A stretch of 64,000 nucleotides of DNA. It comes from Enterococcus sp. DIV0212c. Its GTDB lineage: Bacteria > Bacillota > Bacilli > Lactobacillales > Enterococcaceae. The notes beneath the pieces are model-generated. The model did no database searches and was not told where the DNA came from. It saw only the letters and a list, made by a program, of their open reading frames with translations. Shown piece after piece: positions 53,822 through 64,000 of this stretch. The first letter of the stretch is position 1. Each line of letters starts with the position of its first letter. The translations under genes and the position numbers were made by a program. The DNA lies in NCBI RefSeq assembly GCF_017377505.1, contig NZ_JAFREN010000008.1:239184-303183 (forward strand), given 5' to 3'.

Positions 53822-54583
53822 CTAGATGACCGTCATTATTTTTGGTTGATCCATACGTGTCAGATCTACCTGTTGGTTTAAAACTTCTGCGATATGCATA
53901 ATTTTAATCGGCTTGCCTTCTCGATTGAATTTGCCACCAATATTCATTAAACAGCCCATATCAGCACTGATCAGAATTTCTGCTCCTGTATCAATCACAT
54001 CATTCATTTTTTCGGTAACCATTTGTTCAGATATTTCCGGCATTTTGACTGAGAAGGTTCCGCCGAAACCACAACAGTTTTCGATATGATTTAACGGTAC
54101 CATCTCTAATCCTGCCACGTGATCCAACAAGATAAATGGCGCTTCTCGTTCTTTTAGAATTCTAGTCATATGGCATGAACGATGATAGGTTGCCTTAGCA
54201 TTTAATGTTGCACCAACATCCGTAACTCCTAAGACACGATAAAGAAATTGGCTAAATTCAAATGATTTTTCTGCTAACGCTTCAGCCTTTGGTCCATAAA
54301 TAGGATCATCTTTTAAGAAATGTTTATATTCTCTTAACATCCCTACGCACGAACCAGCAGGGCCGACCACATATTCTGCATCTTCAAAACAATCGATTTG
54401 ATTTTTCAACGTGGCATAACTTTCTTCCACATAACCACTGTTATAGGTTGGCTGACCACAACACGTTTGATTTTCCGGAAACGACGTCTCGCAACCTAAA
54501 CGTTCTAAAACTTCCACCATTGCCTGCCCCACGTTAGGGAATAATAAATCAACAACACATGTAGAAAAAATACTTACTTTCAA
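53822..54583 (-). CDS. lutA: Lactate utilization protein A (CCG-domain)
   Basis: A 253-residue protein with two CCG domains: CCGQPTYNSGY in the first half and ENCCGFGGTFSVK in the second, with AGSCVGML and SADMGCLMNIGG. Such domains bind heterodisulfide-reductase-type iron-sulfur clusters. With LutB and LutC it oxidises L-lactate to pyruvate. The start is TTG at 54583 behind AGGAGGG. A palindrome further upstream may be the operator. Confidence 0.92.
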   Translation of the reverse strand: MKVSIFSTCVVDLLFPNVGQAMVEVLERLGCETSFPENQTCCGQPTYNSGYVEESYATLKNQIDCFEDAEYVVGPAGSCVGMLREYKHFLKDDPIYGPKAEALAEKSFEFSQFLYRVLGVTDVGATLNAKATYHRSCHMTRILKEREAPFILLDHVAGLEMVPLNHIENCCGFGGTFSVKMPEISEQMVTEKMNDVIDTGAEILISADMGCLMNIGGKFNREGKPIKIMHIAEVLNQQVDLTRMDQPKIMTVI

Positions 54584-54962
54584 AAAAATGCCCTCCTCGT
54601 AAAGTTGTACGAAAAGGGCAGATCAGTCATCTATATAGTCAAAAATAACATTGGCATATACATTCGTTTTTACCTTGGTAAAAGTCGATCACTAGTCCCG
54701 TCATCATACAACTTAGAATCAAAATCATTTTGTAATAATTATTATACAAGAATAATTTTATCAATGATGGGGCTATTTAGCAATCAATTTCTATATGCTT
54801 TTTCGCATACTACTATTTTAATTTAGATATATTTTTCAACTAGCTAATTCGTTTTCGTGAATAATCAAACTTAATTACTCATATAGAAGAAAAATAGATG
54901 ACTGTACACCGAAGATTTGATAAACTGAAGAAGAACAGGATTAATAAGGGAGGATTACCACC
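54584..54962. promoter_or_regulatory. Divergent promoter region of lutABC and the small membrane gene
   Basis: A 379-base AT-rich region. It contains the inverted repeat at 54668-54683 and a second AT-rich near-palindrome (TTGTA ... TACAA) at about 54728-54747. I see no confident -35/-10 pair and no gene with an SD other than the flanking ones. Confidence 0.45.
54668..54683. promoter_or_regulatory. Candidate operator upstream of lutABC
   Basis: TTTTACC-TT-GGTAAAA, a perfect 7 bp inverted repeat with a 2-base spacer, 85 bases before the lutA start. GntR-type regulators such as LutR bind sites of this general size, but the regulator gene is not in this window. Confidence 0.5.
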
Positions 54963-55280
54963 ATGTTTATCTCATTTGGCATGTTTATTGGTTTAATTAT
55001 ATTAACAATTATTATGATCGCTTTGATTATTTATTTAACATTTACAGGAGGCAATAAAAAAGCGCGTCATGAGCACACTCGTCAAGCGGAAACAGCTGCT
55101 AAAGAACGGTTGGCTCAAAATAATATTGCTTCTAAGGAATTTAGCCAGAGCAACTTAAATCATCATGACGATTTTAGGCAGGAAAATAACACGGAGAATC
55201 ATTATTATCAGGAGTCAAATTCGGAGGATGATTCCTCGTTACACGTCCTTCCTTACCCCAAGGATGATGATTTCAAATGA
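54963..55280 (+). CDS. Small membrane-anchored protein, unknown function
   Basis: A 105-residue protein with one N-terminal membrane helix (about residues 5-27, FGMFIGLIILTIIMIALIIYLTF). A basic stretch, KKARHEHTRQ, follows and then a hydrophilic, low-complexity tail rich in N, H, E, D and S. No domain is recognised. The tail looks disordered and is probably cytoplasmic given the positive charges after the helix. SD GGGAGG is strong. It is divergent from lutABC and followed by a strong hairpin. Confidence 0.65.
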   Translation: MFISFGMFIGLIILTIIMIALIIYLTFTGGNKKARHEHTRQAETAAKERLAQNNIASKEFSQSNLNHHDDFRQENNTENHYYQESNSEDDSSLHVLPYPKDDDFK

Positions 55281-55332
55281 AGTAAAAGCCACGAAGTCAT
55301 TGCTTGTGCTCCACCATTAATCCGTATTTTTT

Positions 55333-55379
55333 TGTGACTGAGATATAACTTTTAAAAGTTGTATTTCAGTCATTTTTTT
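55333..55379 (+). terminator. Terminator after the small membrane gene
   Basis: TGACTGAGATATAACTT against AAGTTGTATTTCAGTCA with two mismatches, a 4-base loop, and T-runs on both sides, about 55 bases past the stop. Confidence 0.82.
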
Positions 55380-55523
55380 ATAGTATAAAATAAATAAAAA
55401 AGCTAATTTTTTTGTATCATAAAAATAAATAATGGCTGTTATATGTGATACTATCCAAATAATTTGACTTTAAATCATTCTGTTTCTATAATTTGGGAAA
55501 AATAGAAAAAAAGGGTTGATGAA

Positions 55524-56984
55524 ATGGAATTCATATTAAACGAAAAAAGCAAAAAAAAGATTGAACTTTTTAATGAATTACTATATAGAGAAAATGAAGA
55601 AATATCTTTTTCTTATTTACAATACTTCCTCGATGTTTCTTTAAGTACATTAAAACGATATTTTAACGAACTATCGGTGGATATTAAGGCCAGTCGCAAT
55701 CTGAAACATATCCTGCTCAAAAAAAAGGTAGGTGGTTACCTCATCCAGAATCATTCTACTCATAATTCAGATTACCTCTCGATAAGATTGCGCCTAAACT
55801 ACTTGGAGCAATCGCTACAATTTAAAATTCTTTCGGAACTTTTGTTAAAACATTATAATACAGTAGAAGATTTAGCCGAAAAACTGTATGTTAGCCCCTC
55901 TCACCTCTATAAAAATATCACTGCTCTAAACGTTGAGTTAAAACGATACCCTTTGAAAATCGTTTTTGATCCAACAACAAATTTTCAAGGAAAAGAAAAG
56001 TATATAAGAATGCTCAATTTCTATTTTTTTTGGAGTACCTATCGAGGAATTACCTGGAAATTCGATTTTAAAAACATGACTCATTTTTCTAACTGTGTTG
56101 ATTTTACCGAATTAAAAAAGAATTATTCAGAATCCGTCATTAAACGTTTAGAATTTATGGTTGGTTTGTTTATGGGTAGACAAGAAAAATACCCTATTCA
56201 CTTACCAAAAAATATCAAAGAATTATCAAAAAATTTTTCAACAACAAATGATATCTCTCAACTTATTGAACCATTTCTTTCATCAGAGGATGAGATTTTA
56301 TTCTTCAATTTAATTTCAAGATGTTATATTTCTGAAATAGATACTTTACAAGATCAGATTAGGCTTTATAACTCATTTCCAAGGACACTTCCTTTGATTA
56401 AAGATTGTGATTTATTAGTTGAAGAATATGAAAAATACTTTTTCCCAGATCTTTCTATGGGGAAAGAACAAAAGGCAATAATCTTCTACTACTCTTTAAT
56501 TGGAATGATTCAAGCAACTTACTTTTCTATCAGTCCTTTTCAATTTTTTAGAGCTGCGTTTACTCACGAAACACAAAATTCACTATCTATTAAAAATAAT
56601 CCGAAAATTCAACGGTTTTACAAGAGCTTTAGAGAAAACAATCCAGATTTTGCCGTTCCCATTTCATTTGATTTTGGAATGTGCATCTTATTAACGGTTT
56701 TGACAGAGACATTTTTAGTTCCTTCTTTATCAGTGTATATCCAATACTCTAGAAATAATCTGGGTTCGGTTTACCTCAAAAATAGATTGCATACAATTTT
56801 TAATCCTAAAACATTGCATTTTACCAATAGTATTGAAGAGGCGGATCTGGTAATCATTGACTGCTTTGAATCTAGAATTAGCAAAACAAACCAAAAAGTT
56901 TTGTATGTTTCTAACATTCACGATGAACGAACGTGGTTTGAATTATTTTCTTGCATTCAGACCTTTTTATTCAAAACTGAATAA
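55524..56984 (+). CDS. Mga/AtxA-like PRD-type transcriptional regulator
   Basis: A 486-residue regulator. Two N-terminal helix-turn-helix segments are seen (about 15-60, YLQYFLDVSLSTLKRYFNEL, and about 105-135, NTVEDLAEKLYVSPSHLYKNITAL). They are followed by a helical middle with divergent PRD-like regions and a C-terminal EIIB-like part (EEADLVIIDCFESRIS). This is the layout of Mga family virulence regulators in streptococci and enterococci. The target is unknown; neither neighbour is an obvious virulence gene. AT-rich compared with pgi next door. Confidence 0.78.
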   Translation: MEFILNEKSKKKIELFNELLYRENEEISFSYLQYFLDVSLSTLKRYFNELSVDIKASRNLKHILLKKKVGGYLIQNHSTHNSDYLSIRLRLNYLEQSLQFKILSELLLKHYNTVEDLAEKLYVSPSHLYKNITALNVELKRYPLKIVFDPTTNFQGKEKYIRMLNFYFFWSTYRGITWKFDFKNMTHFSNCVDFTELKKNYSESVIKRLEFMVGLFMGRQEKYPIHLPKNIKELSKNFSTTNDISQLIEPFLSSEDEILFFNLISRCYISEIDTLQDQIRLYNSFPRTLPLIKDCDLLVEEYEKYFFPDLSMGKEQKAIIFYYSLIGMIQATYFSISPFQFFRAAFTHETQNSLSIKNNPKIQRFYKSFRENNPDFAVPISFDFGMCILLTVLTETFLVPSLSVYIQYSRNNLGSVYLKNRLHTIFNPKTLHFTNSIEEADLVIIDCFESRISKTNQKVLYVSNIHDERTWFELFSCIQTFLFKTE

Positions 56985-56992
56985 ACATTATC

Positions 56993-57043
56993 AAAAATAC
57001 CGTCACCAAGGATTACTTTCTTCCTCGTTGACGGTATTTTTAA
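56993..57043. terminator. Bidirectional terminator between the Mga-like gene and pgi
   Basis: AAAAATACCGTCA against TGACGGTATTTTT, with a small inner AGGA/TCCT pairing, T-runs on both strands. Confidence 0.87.
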
Positions 57044-57058
57044 TTAAAATCAACCTAA

Positions 57059-58408
57059 TTATAGGCGTGCATTCAATTCTTTCGCTAATTCTTCAAAACC
57101 AGGTTTTCCAAGTAAGGCAAACATATTTTTCTTGTAAGCTTCCACACCTTCTTGATCAAATGGATTTACACCATTTAAATATCCTGAAATTCCAACAGCA
57201 ATTTCAAAGAAGTACATTACATATCCTAATGAATAAGCATCCATTGCAGGGATTTTAACGATCATATTCGGTACGCCACCATCGGTATGCGCAAGTAACG
57301 TTCCTTCAAAGGCTTTTGTATTCACAAAATCAATTTCTTTCCCTTGTAAGTAGCCTAAGCCATCTAAGTCTTCAGCTAATTCTGGAATAGAAACGACGTG
57401 ACGTGGAGTGTCCACTTTAACAACCGTTTCGAATAAGTTACGCATTCCATCTTGAACATATTGACCCATTGAGTGCAAATCAGTAGAGAAATCTGCTGCT
57501 GCTGGGAAAATACCTTTTTGGTCTTTACCTTCTGATTCACCGAAAAGTTGTTTCCACCATTCAGAGAAATAGTGCATTCCTGGTTCGTAGTTGATCAACA
57601 TTTCTGTTGTTTTACCTTTACGGTATAAAATATTTCTTAACGCCGCATATTGATACGCTTGGTTTTTGCTTAAGTCAGTTGTTGATGCGTATTCTTTACG
57701 TGCATCGTTGGCACCTGTCATCAATGCATCAATATCGCCACCACTTACTGCAATCGGTAATAAGCCAACTGGAGTTAATACAGTGAAACGTCCACCAACA
57801 TCATCAGGAATCACAAATGTTTCCCAACCTTCAGCGTCTGCTTCAACTTTAACAGCACCTTTAGCACGATCAGTTGTTGCATAAATACGTTTATTTGCTT
57901 CTTCTTTACCATATTTTTTGATCAATAATTCTTTAAATACTCTAAATGCGATTGCAGGTTCTGTTGTTGTACCTGATTTTGAAATCACATTTACAGAGAA
58001 GTCACGGTCACCAATAACATTGATCAAATCAGCTAAGTAAGTTGAGCTGATGCTATTTCCAGCAAAGAAAACTTGTGGTGCTTTTCTTTCATCTGCTGGT
58101 AATAAATTATTAAATGAATGGTGTAAAAATTCAATTGCTGCTCTTGCACCTAAGTAAGAACCGCCAATACCAATCACAACTAAAACTTCAGAATCTGATT
58201 GAATTTTTTCAGCTGCCTTTTTGATACGTGCAAATTCGTCTTTATCATAATTTTCTGGTAGATCGATCCAACCAGTAAAATCACTTCCAGCTCCTGTTCC
58301 TTCTCGTAATGCTTTGTCTACTGCAGTCACTTGTGTCTGCATGTATTCCAATTCATGATCAGCAACAAATGGTGTCAAATTGGAATAATCAAATTGAATG
58401 TGTGACAT
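57059..58408 (-). CDS. pgi: Glucose-6-phosphate isomerase
   Basis: A 449-residue phosphoglucose isomerase of the Gram-positive length class. It interconverts glucose 6-phosphate and fructose 6-phosphate in glycolysis. Seen are [19 protein letters not shown], the SIS-loop [34 protein letters not shown], and the catalytic Glu/His segment [18 protein letters not shown]. The start ATG follows GGAGG at short spacing. Single-gene unit. Confidence 0.97.
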   Translation of the reverse strand: MSHIQFDYSNLTPFVADHELEYMQTQVTAVDKALREGTGAGSDFTGWIDLPENYDKDEFARIKKAAEKIQSDSEVLVVIGIGGSYLGARAAIEFLHHSFNNLLPADERKAPQVFFAGNSISSTYLADLINVIGDRDFSVNVISKSGTTTEPAIAFRVFKELLIKKYGKEEANKRIYATTDRAKGAVKVEADAEGWETFVIPDDVGGRFTVLTPVGLLPIAVSGGDIDALMTGANDARKEYASTTDLSKNQAYQYAALRNILYRKGKTTEMLINYEPGMHYFSEWWKQLFGESEGKDQKGIFPAAADFSTDLHSMGQYVQDGMRNLFETVVKVDTPRHVVSIPELAEDLDGLGYLQGKEIDFVNTKAFEGTLLAHTDGGVPNMIVKIPAMDAYSLGYVMYFFEIAVGISGYLNGVNPFDQEGVEAYKKNMFALLGKPGFEELAKELNARL

Positions 58409-58659
58409 TCCTTCTCCTCCTTGAAATTAAACTTAGTACAGTATCTACTTTACGTTTTTTTTGAACTTTTTTCAAGCAAATTATAACTGTCTGTACCAAT
58501 TTTTAAAATTATTCTTTATGTGCAAAGTAATTTCATTGCTATTCATCAAACGAATACAAACTATTATAAGCTATACCAAAGGTCAATTTTCAATTTATTA
58601 TAAGCTAAAACAGATACAACCTAGACTGGTCATATCTGTCTTTATAGCCTCAAAAAAAT

Positions 58660-60975
58660 TTAAGGGCCGTCTTCAAGTGTTAAAAAAATCTCCGTCTGAT
58701 ACTCTTTGTCTGAACGGACACTCCCTGGTAAAACCTCTAAAAGGATCGTCTGCGTATCTTCTTCATTGAATCTTATAGAAGATTCTCCATTTCCACTTTT
58801 CTTTGTTGCATACAATTCTGTGCTCATTTGATCACTTAATATTTGTTTCGTCTCTTTTCCATCAGAATTTTTCTTTCTTACACTTAAATAACTTAGTGTT
58901 TTTTCTCCATCGCTCAATTGCAATGGTTTACTTAACTGGGCTACCAAACGCCAATTCATTGTCGTAAAGCGTGTATCTTTGACTAAATATTCCACCTTTG
59001 TTTGCGGAAAAACAACTTGTTTTGTTGACTTAATTGTGGTTGTCCCATATGAAATTCTATTTGTTGATTGACCAAAAGATAAGTTGCCAGGATGCAGTGT
59101 TACTTTTATTCGCTGGCTCATTTTACCGACATGAAACTCTACTTCATAGGTTCCTGGTTTTCGACTTAACTCGCTATCCTCTATGACAAGTTTTGATAAT
59201 TCATTTTCTCCTGTTTCCATATTCCAAACACCAGCTTGGCTATTTTTTATCAAATATTCCCTTTGTTCTTCTTGTTTACTAGGAAAATCAATTGCCAAAA
59301 CAGATATATCCTTTGCAAAAAACATATGTTGACCATCATCAAGTGTTTGCTTATCTTTCACAAAAATTGGCACGATAACAATAAATTTGTTTTGAGCTTT
59401 ATCTTTCAAAGTGACTTCTGCTGTTGTAAAACCAACTTTACCTAGGATAGGTTCCTTTGTCAATGAAGCAGTGACATTATTACTACCAGCATTATCATTC
59501 AAATTTTGATAGAGTGTTGTTAAATCGGGTAGAGCTTCACCTAACTCTAATATCTGTTTCACTGAATCAGCTTTAGGAGGCAATGTATCTGCTACCTCTT
59601 GCAACGAAGATTGTTTGCTGATATTACCAGAAGCATCGGTTGCTGTAACATAATATTTTCTATATGGAACTAACGGGCGCTTTTCTTCTGGTATCGTCAA
59701 AGAATAATGATTGTCTGCATCTGCTTTACCTTCCAGAAATGGTTGAATATCGGTTGATGAATCATAAACTTTTATGGTTGCTTCTTTTTCAGCTTCACCT
59801 GTAAACGCCGAGGCTACGTCCTGAATTTTTTCAAGAGTAGGCTGATTTGGAGGTGTGGTATCCAAGACCATCTTGACTTGTGACAGTTCTTTCCCATGCA
59901 AAGCGGTGACGATCGTAATCTTATCACCAAATTTAAAATGGCTATTCCCTGCTAGAGAATAACTAAAGTCACCTTTGTCATCTGCTCGCATTTGATATTT
60001 TCTAGTATCGAATGCTACTTCCGAGGTTAAATTTCCTTCAGTTATCGCTGGATGTCCAGAAAAATTTAAAAAAGCATTTGGATATGTCGTTCCACTAATT
60101 GTTTGACTGTGACTATCTTGTTGGTTATCTACAAGGTCTTCAACAGTTAATTTCTGAACCACCGCATTTAAAAGATTTTGAGCTTTTGTTAATTTTATAT
60201 CCATCTTTGACCATTCAGTAGCATCCAACAATTCTTTATAATCCGTTAAGCGATTTCTCAGATCTGTCAATTCTTTTTGTGTCACATTCAGTTTGAGTGC
60301 TGTCAAGTTGCTATCTGTAAACAACGCATCAATTTCAGAACCTATTTGAATTACGTTTTCTGTGATATCCGTGAGAGTTGGCTGAAACATACTTGTTGCT
60401 GCCCATTGATTACTAAATCCATTAAAACGATAACTGGAAGCTTCAAGTACTATTTCGTTTGACGTTTGCAAAGCCTTAAAATTTAATTTTACGTTTCTTT
60501 GAGTAGTCGATGGATTAACTTGGTTTATATATAGGTTCTTTATTGCTTTATCACCATTTATATATATGTATATATTAAATCGTTTATCCGGATTTACTTG
60601 AGACCATTCAAACCCAACTGTCGTTTGAAATTGATAATATCTATCTGGAGAAAGAGCGACTGGTTGTTTAAGAATAATCGGTTCATCATTATACGAACCT
60701 ATTTCAAATGCATTTTTTTTAATGTAGACCCTCTCATCTGTTACTTGTACGGCTCCAATAGTATTAAAAATCACTTTAATATTTTTTAGAGTAGAAGTTG
60801 CTTTCCATGAATGATCGCTTCGTCCAGCATACGTATCCCATTCCGTACTTTTTAAGAGATTTTCCTTCTCTGCAGCTTTAACGTTAAAACTATAATTTTT
60901 ATGATTGTTATTCCTTATAAATAAAGTAGTAGAAAAAACTGCCATCAAAGCAATAGCTAACGATGTTCTCAACAT
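58660..60975 (-). CDS. Large secreted surface protein with WxL-like C-terminal domain
   Basis: A 771-residue exported protein from the ATG. A hydrophobic N-terminal segment (MLRTSLAIALMAVFSTTLFI) is a signal peptide, followed by AEKEN near residue 35. A carbohydrate-binding-like or jelly-roll N-terminal region (about 40-210) precedes a helical segment (about 215-285) and two or three bacterial Ig-like units (about 290-470, each containing DTTPP or DTLPP). The last 140 residues resemble a WxL domain: NWRLVAQLSKPLQL contains the first W-x-L, and EIFLTLEDGP stands where WTLSDxP is usual. WxL domains bind peptidoglycan. No LPXTG motif, no DUF916 neighbour. The SD favours an upstream ATT start (see findings). 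Confidence 0.72.
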   Translation of the reverse strand: MLRTSLAIALMAVFSTTLFIRNNNHKNYSFNVKAAEKENLLKSTEWDTYAGRSDHSWKATSTLKNIKVIFNTIGAVQVTDERVYIKKNAFEIGSYNDEPIILKQPVALSPDRYYQFQTTVGFEWSQVNPDKRFNIYIYINGDKAIKNLYINQVNPSTTQRNVKLNFKALQTSNEIVLEASSYRFNGFSNQWAATSMFQPTLTDITENVIQIGSEIDALFTDSNLTALKLNVTQKELTDLRNRLTDYKELLDATEWSKMDIKLTKAQNLLNAVVQKLTVEDLVDNQQDSHSQTISGTTYPNAFLNFSGHPAITEGNLTSEVAFDTRKYQMRADDKGDFSYSLAGNSHFKFGDKITIVTALHGKELSQVKMVLDTTPPNQPTLEKIQDVASAFTGEAEKEATIKVYDSSTDIQPFLEGKADADNHYSLTIPEEKRPLVPYRKYYVTATDASGNISKQSSLQEVADTLPPKADSVKQILELGEALPDLTTLYQNLNDNAGSNNVTASLTKEPILGKVGFTTAEVTLKDKAQNKFIVIVPIFVKDKQTLDDGQHMFFAKDISVLAIDFPSKQEEQREYLIKNSQAGVWNMETGENELSKLVIEDSELSRKPGTYEVEFHVGKMSQRIKVTLHPGNLSFGQSTNRISYGTTTIKSTKQVVFPQTKVEYLVKDTRFTTMNWRLVAQLSKPLQLSDGEKTLSYLSVRKKNSDGKETKQILSDQMSTELYATKKSGNGESSIRFNEEDTQTILLEVLPGSVRSDKEYQTEIFLTLEDGP

Positions 60976-61084
60976 TTTTTTTGAAATAGCTAACTACCTC
61001 CTTTAATTCCTTCTCCTATTCTACAGCATTTTCATCCTGTTTAGTTATCTAAAACTGAACTGTTTTTTATCCAACTTTTGCTTT

Positions 61085-61134
61085 ACGCAAAAAAATATTT
61101 GAGCTATCACTCTTTGAGTAACAGCCCAAATATT
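61085..61134 (-). terminator. Terminator of gdhA
   Basis: Stem AATATTTG-GCT-ACTC with GAGT-AGC-CAAATATT, small interior mismatches, followed on the minus strand by a TTTTTTT run. It lies 70 bases past the gdhA stop, well before the surface protein gene. Confidence 0.82.
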
Positions 61135-61205
61135 GAAAATCCAGATAAACAACAGAATAAAATTAATCACTCTGTTTCTCCTAAATCAGATATTTATAAA
61201 TCAGT

Positions 61206-62552
<1,347 letters not shown>

Positions 62553-62690
62553 TTAATCACCCTCTCATCGTTATAATCCTATTTTAACCTAAATTCTGAA
62601 AATTTCCACAATTTTTTAGCATGAATTGCAAAAAAAGTAGAAAAAGTTTTGAAAATTGTGTTAAACTACCATTGAACTGGAGGAGAATTT

Positions 62691-63977
62691 ATGAAATTAT
62701 TCGACGTTATTGTCGTTGGAGCTGGGACTAGCGGCATGATGGCAGCTATCGCAGCAGCTAAAGCTGGCAGTAATACTTTATTAATAGAAAAAAACAAACG
62801 CGTAGGTAAAAAACTCTTATTAACTGGCGGTGGACGCTGTAATGTGACCAACAATCGTCCAGCAGATGAAATTATTGCACATATTCCAGGAAATGGAAAG
62901 TTTTTATATAGCGCCTTTTCACAGTTTAACAACTACGATATCATGGAGTTCTTCGAATCAAACGGAACCCATTTAAAAGAAGAAGATCATGGCCGAATGT
63001 TTCCTGTTACCGACCGTTCAAAAACAATCGTTGAAACCTTGTTTAATCAATTAGAACAACTAGGTGTCACAATTTATACAGAAGCAAAAGTTGAGAAAAT
63101 CTTGCGTAAAGAAGATCAAGTCATCGGGATTGCGCTGGAACACGAAAAAATTTACGCTCCTTGTGTCATTTTAACAACTGGTGGTCGAACCTATCCTTCT
63201 ACTGGTTCAACTGGTGATGGCTATAAACTCGCTAAACGATTAGGTCATACAATCAGTCCTTTATACGCGACTGAATCTCCTATAATTTCTAATGATGATT
63301 TTATTAAAGAAAAAACGTTACAAGGTCTTTCATTACAGGACGTTTCACTTTCAGTTTTAAATGATACAGGTAAAGTAATCGTAGAACATCAGATGGATCT
63401 TCTTTTCACTCATTTTGGTATCTCTGGTCCAGCCGCTCTAAGATGTTCAAGTTTTGTAAATCAAGAACTAGATAGAACTGACCAAAAACCTGTTACTTTA
63501 CAACTAGATATTTTCCCTGAAACATCAATGGTGGAACTGAATAAGGTAATAAAGGAAAAACTTTTAGAACAACCAGACAAATCATTAAAAAACTCTTTGA
63601 AAAATCTTGCACCTGAACGTTTACTTGATTTCATCTTAAACAAAAGTGGCCTTTCTGATTTCCAAGCTAAACAAGTCTCGGACCAACAACTTGATCAGCT
63701 CGCTTACCAATTAAAGTCTTTTTCGATAAAAGCAGAAAAAACATTGCCTATCGAAAAGTCTTTTGTAACTGGTGGTGGTATTTCATTGAAAGAAATCCAG
63801 CCGAAAACGATGGAAAGTAAATTAGTCAACGGATTATTTTTTGCAGGGGAATTACTTGATATCAATGGCTACACTGGTGGGTATAATGTCACCGCAGCTT
63901 TTGTCACTGGACATGTTGCTGGAACACATGCTGCCAGTATTGCAGAATACACCTATTTACCACCTCTAGATGAATAA
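62691..63977 (+). CDS. HI0933-family FAD-dependent oxidoreductase
   Basis: A 428-residue flavoprotein of the HI0933 (BaiN, aminoacetone oxidase-like) family. FAD is bound through VIVVGAGTSGMMAAIAAAKAG near the N-terminus and KNKRVGKKLLLTGGGRCNVTN. The C-terminal SFVTGGGISLKEIQPKTMESKLVNGLFFAGELLDINGYTGGYNVTAAFVTG motif closes the fold. The physiological substrate is unknown. SD TGGAGGAG. It is divergent from gdhA. Confidence 0.9.
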   Translation: MKLFDVIVVGAGTSGMMAAIAAAKAGSNTLLIEKNKRVGKKLLLTGGGRCNVTNNRPADEIIAHIPGNGKFLYSAFSQFNNYDIMEFFESNGTHLKEEDHGRMFPVTDRSKTIVETLFNQLEQLGVTIYTEAKVEKILRKEDQVIGIALEHEKIYAPCVILTTGGRTYPSTGSTGDGYKLAKRLGHTISPLYATESPIISNDDFIKEKTLQGLSLQDVSLSVLNDTGKVIVEHQMDLLFTHFGISGPAALRCSSFVNQELDRTDQKPVTLQLDIFPETSMVELNKVIKEKLLEQPDKSLKNSLKNLAPERLLDFILNKSGLSDFQAKQVSDQQLDQLAYQLKSFSIKAEKTLPIEKSFVTGGGISLKEIQPKTMESKLVNGLFFAGELLDINGYTGGYNVTAAFVTGHVAGTHAASIAEYTYLPPLDE

Positions 63978-63978
63978 T

Positions 63979-64000
63979 TAAAAAGAGTGGGACAATAATC
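63979..64000 (+). repeat. Start of a GAGTGGGACA-type repeat, cut by the window end
   Basis: After the stop codon the sequence AAAAAGAGTGGGACAATA begins. GAGTGGGACA also occurs in the minus-strand terminator at 7932-7977. Such sequences are common terminator-linked repeats in lactic bacteria; here only the first half is present. Confidence 0.35.

Overview
The window is a chromosomal segment of a low-GC Gram-positive coccus, most likely an Enterococcus. This is inferred from the gene set: an RpoE delta subunit with a long acidic tail, rexAB in place of recBCD, an RNase PH/RdgB fusion, an EF1143-like HD dNTPase, a T-box-controlled pheST operon, a surface protein with a WxL-like end, and the usual strong Shine-Dalgarno (SD) sites with frequent TTG/GTG starts. 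No tRNA, rRNA, CRISPR array, insertion sequence or replication origin was seen.

Layout. 1-7.9 kb: rpoE, a DUF1934 gene, a SorC regulator with an orphan E1 alpha/beta dehydrogenase pair, then rightward genes for a zinc-ribbon-like protein, a LipL-type acyltransferase, an HD dNTPase and a HAD phosphatase. 8-14.6 kb: a leftward catabolic operon with an ascorbate-type PTS (EIIA, EIIB, EIIC), a SIS isomerase, two pyruvate-type aldolases and a PRD/EIIA regulator, preceded by a possible 19-residue leader peptide. 14.8-17.6 kb: Nudix, glyoxalase, class I glutamine amidotransferase and aldo/keto reductase genes. 17.7-22.2 kb: an AT-rich island (below). 22.5-35.5 kb: a lipoprotein, ilvE, an MscS channel, a DapL-type deacetylase gene and dapH, a MacAB-like exporter, cbpB, a phosphodiesterase, rph-rdgB and murI. 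35.9-38.9 kb: a glutamine/glutamate-type ABC importer. 38.9-51.4 kb: pheST with its T-box, an HxlR regulator, rexAB and lepB. 51.6-64 kb: lutABC, a small membrane protein, an Mga-like regulator, pgi, a WxL-like surface protein, gdhA and an HI0933-family flavoprotein.

The most notable finding is the island at 17.7-22.2 kb. A tyrosine recombinase gene is followed by a 3.5 kb segment bounded by perfect 26 bp inverted repeats (18677-18702 and 22131-22156). Each repeat contains an asymmetric 7 bp centre (CTATAAA) between inverted arms, which is the layout of a tyrosine-recombinase crossover site. The segment holds two unrelated convergent genes, a Ddl-like ATP-grasp ligase and a STAND-like NTPase with a helical-repeat C-terminus. 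Each takes its SD from the repeat. A promoter just outside the right repeat fires inward, while the left copy forms a long hairpin that buries the SD and ATG of the left gene. I infer a phase-variable flip switch that puts one gene or the other under the fixed promoter. In the orientation read here the NTPase is predicted ON. The promoter, inversion and function calls are inferences from sequence; nothing was searched or computed beyond reading the sequence.
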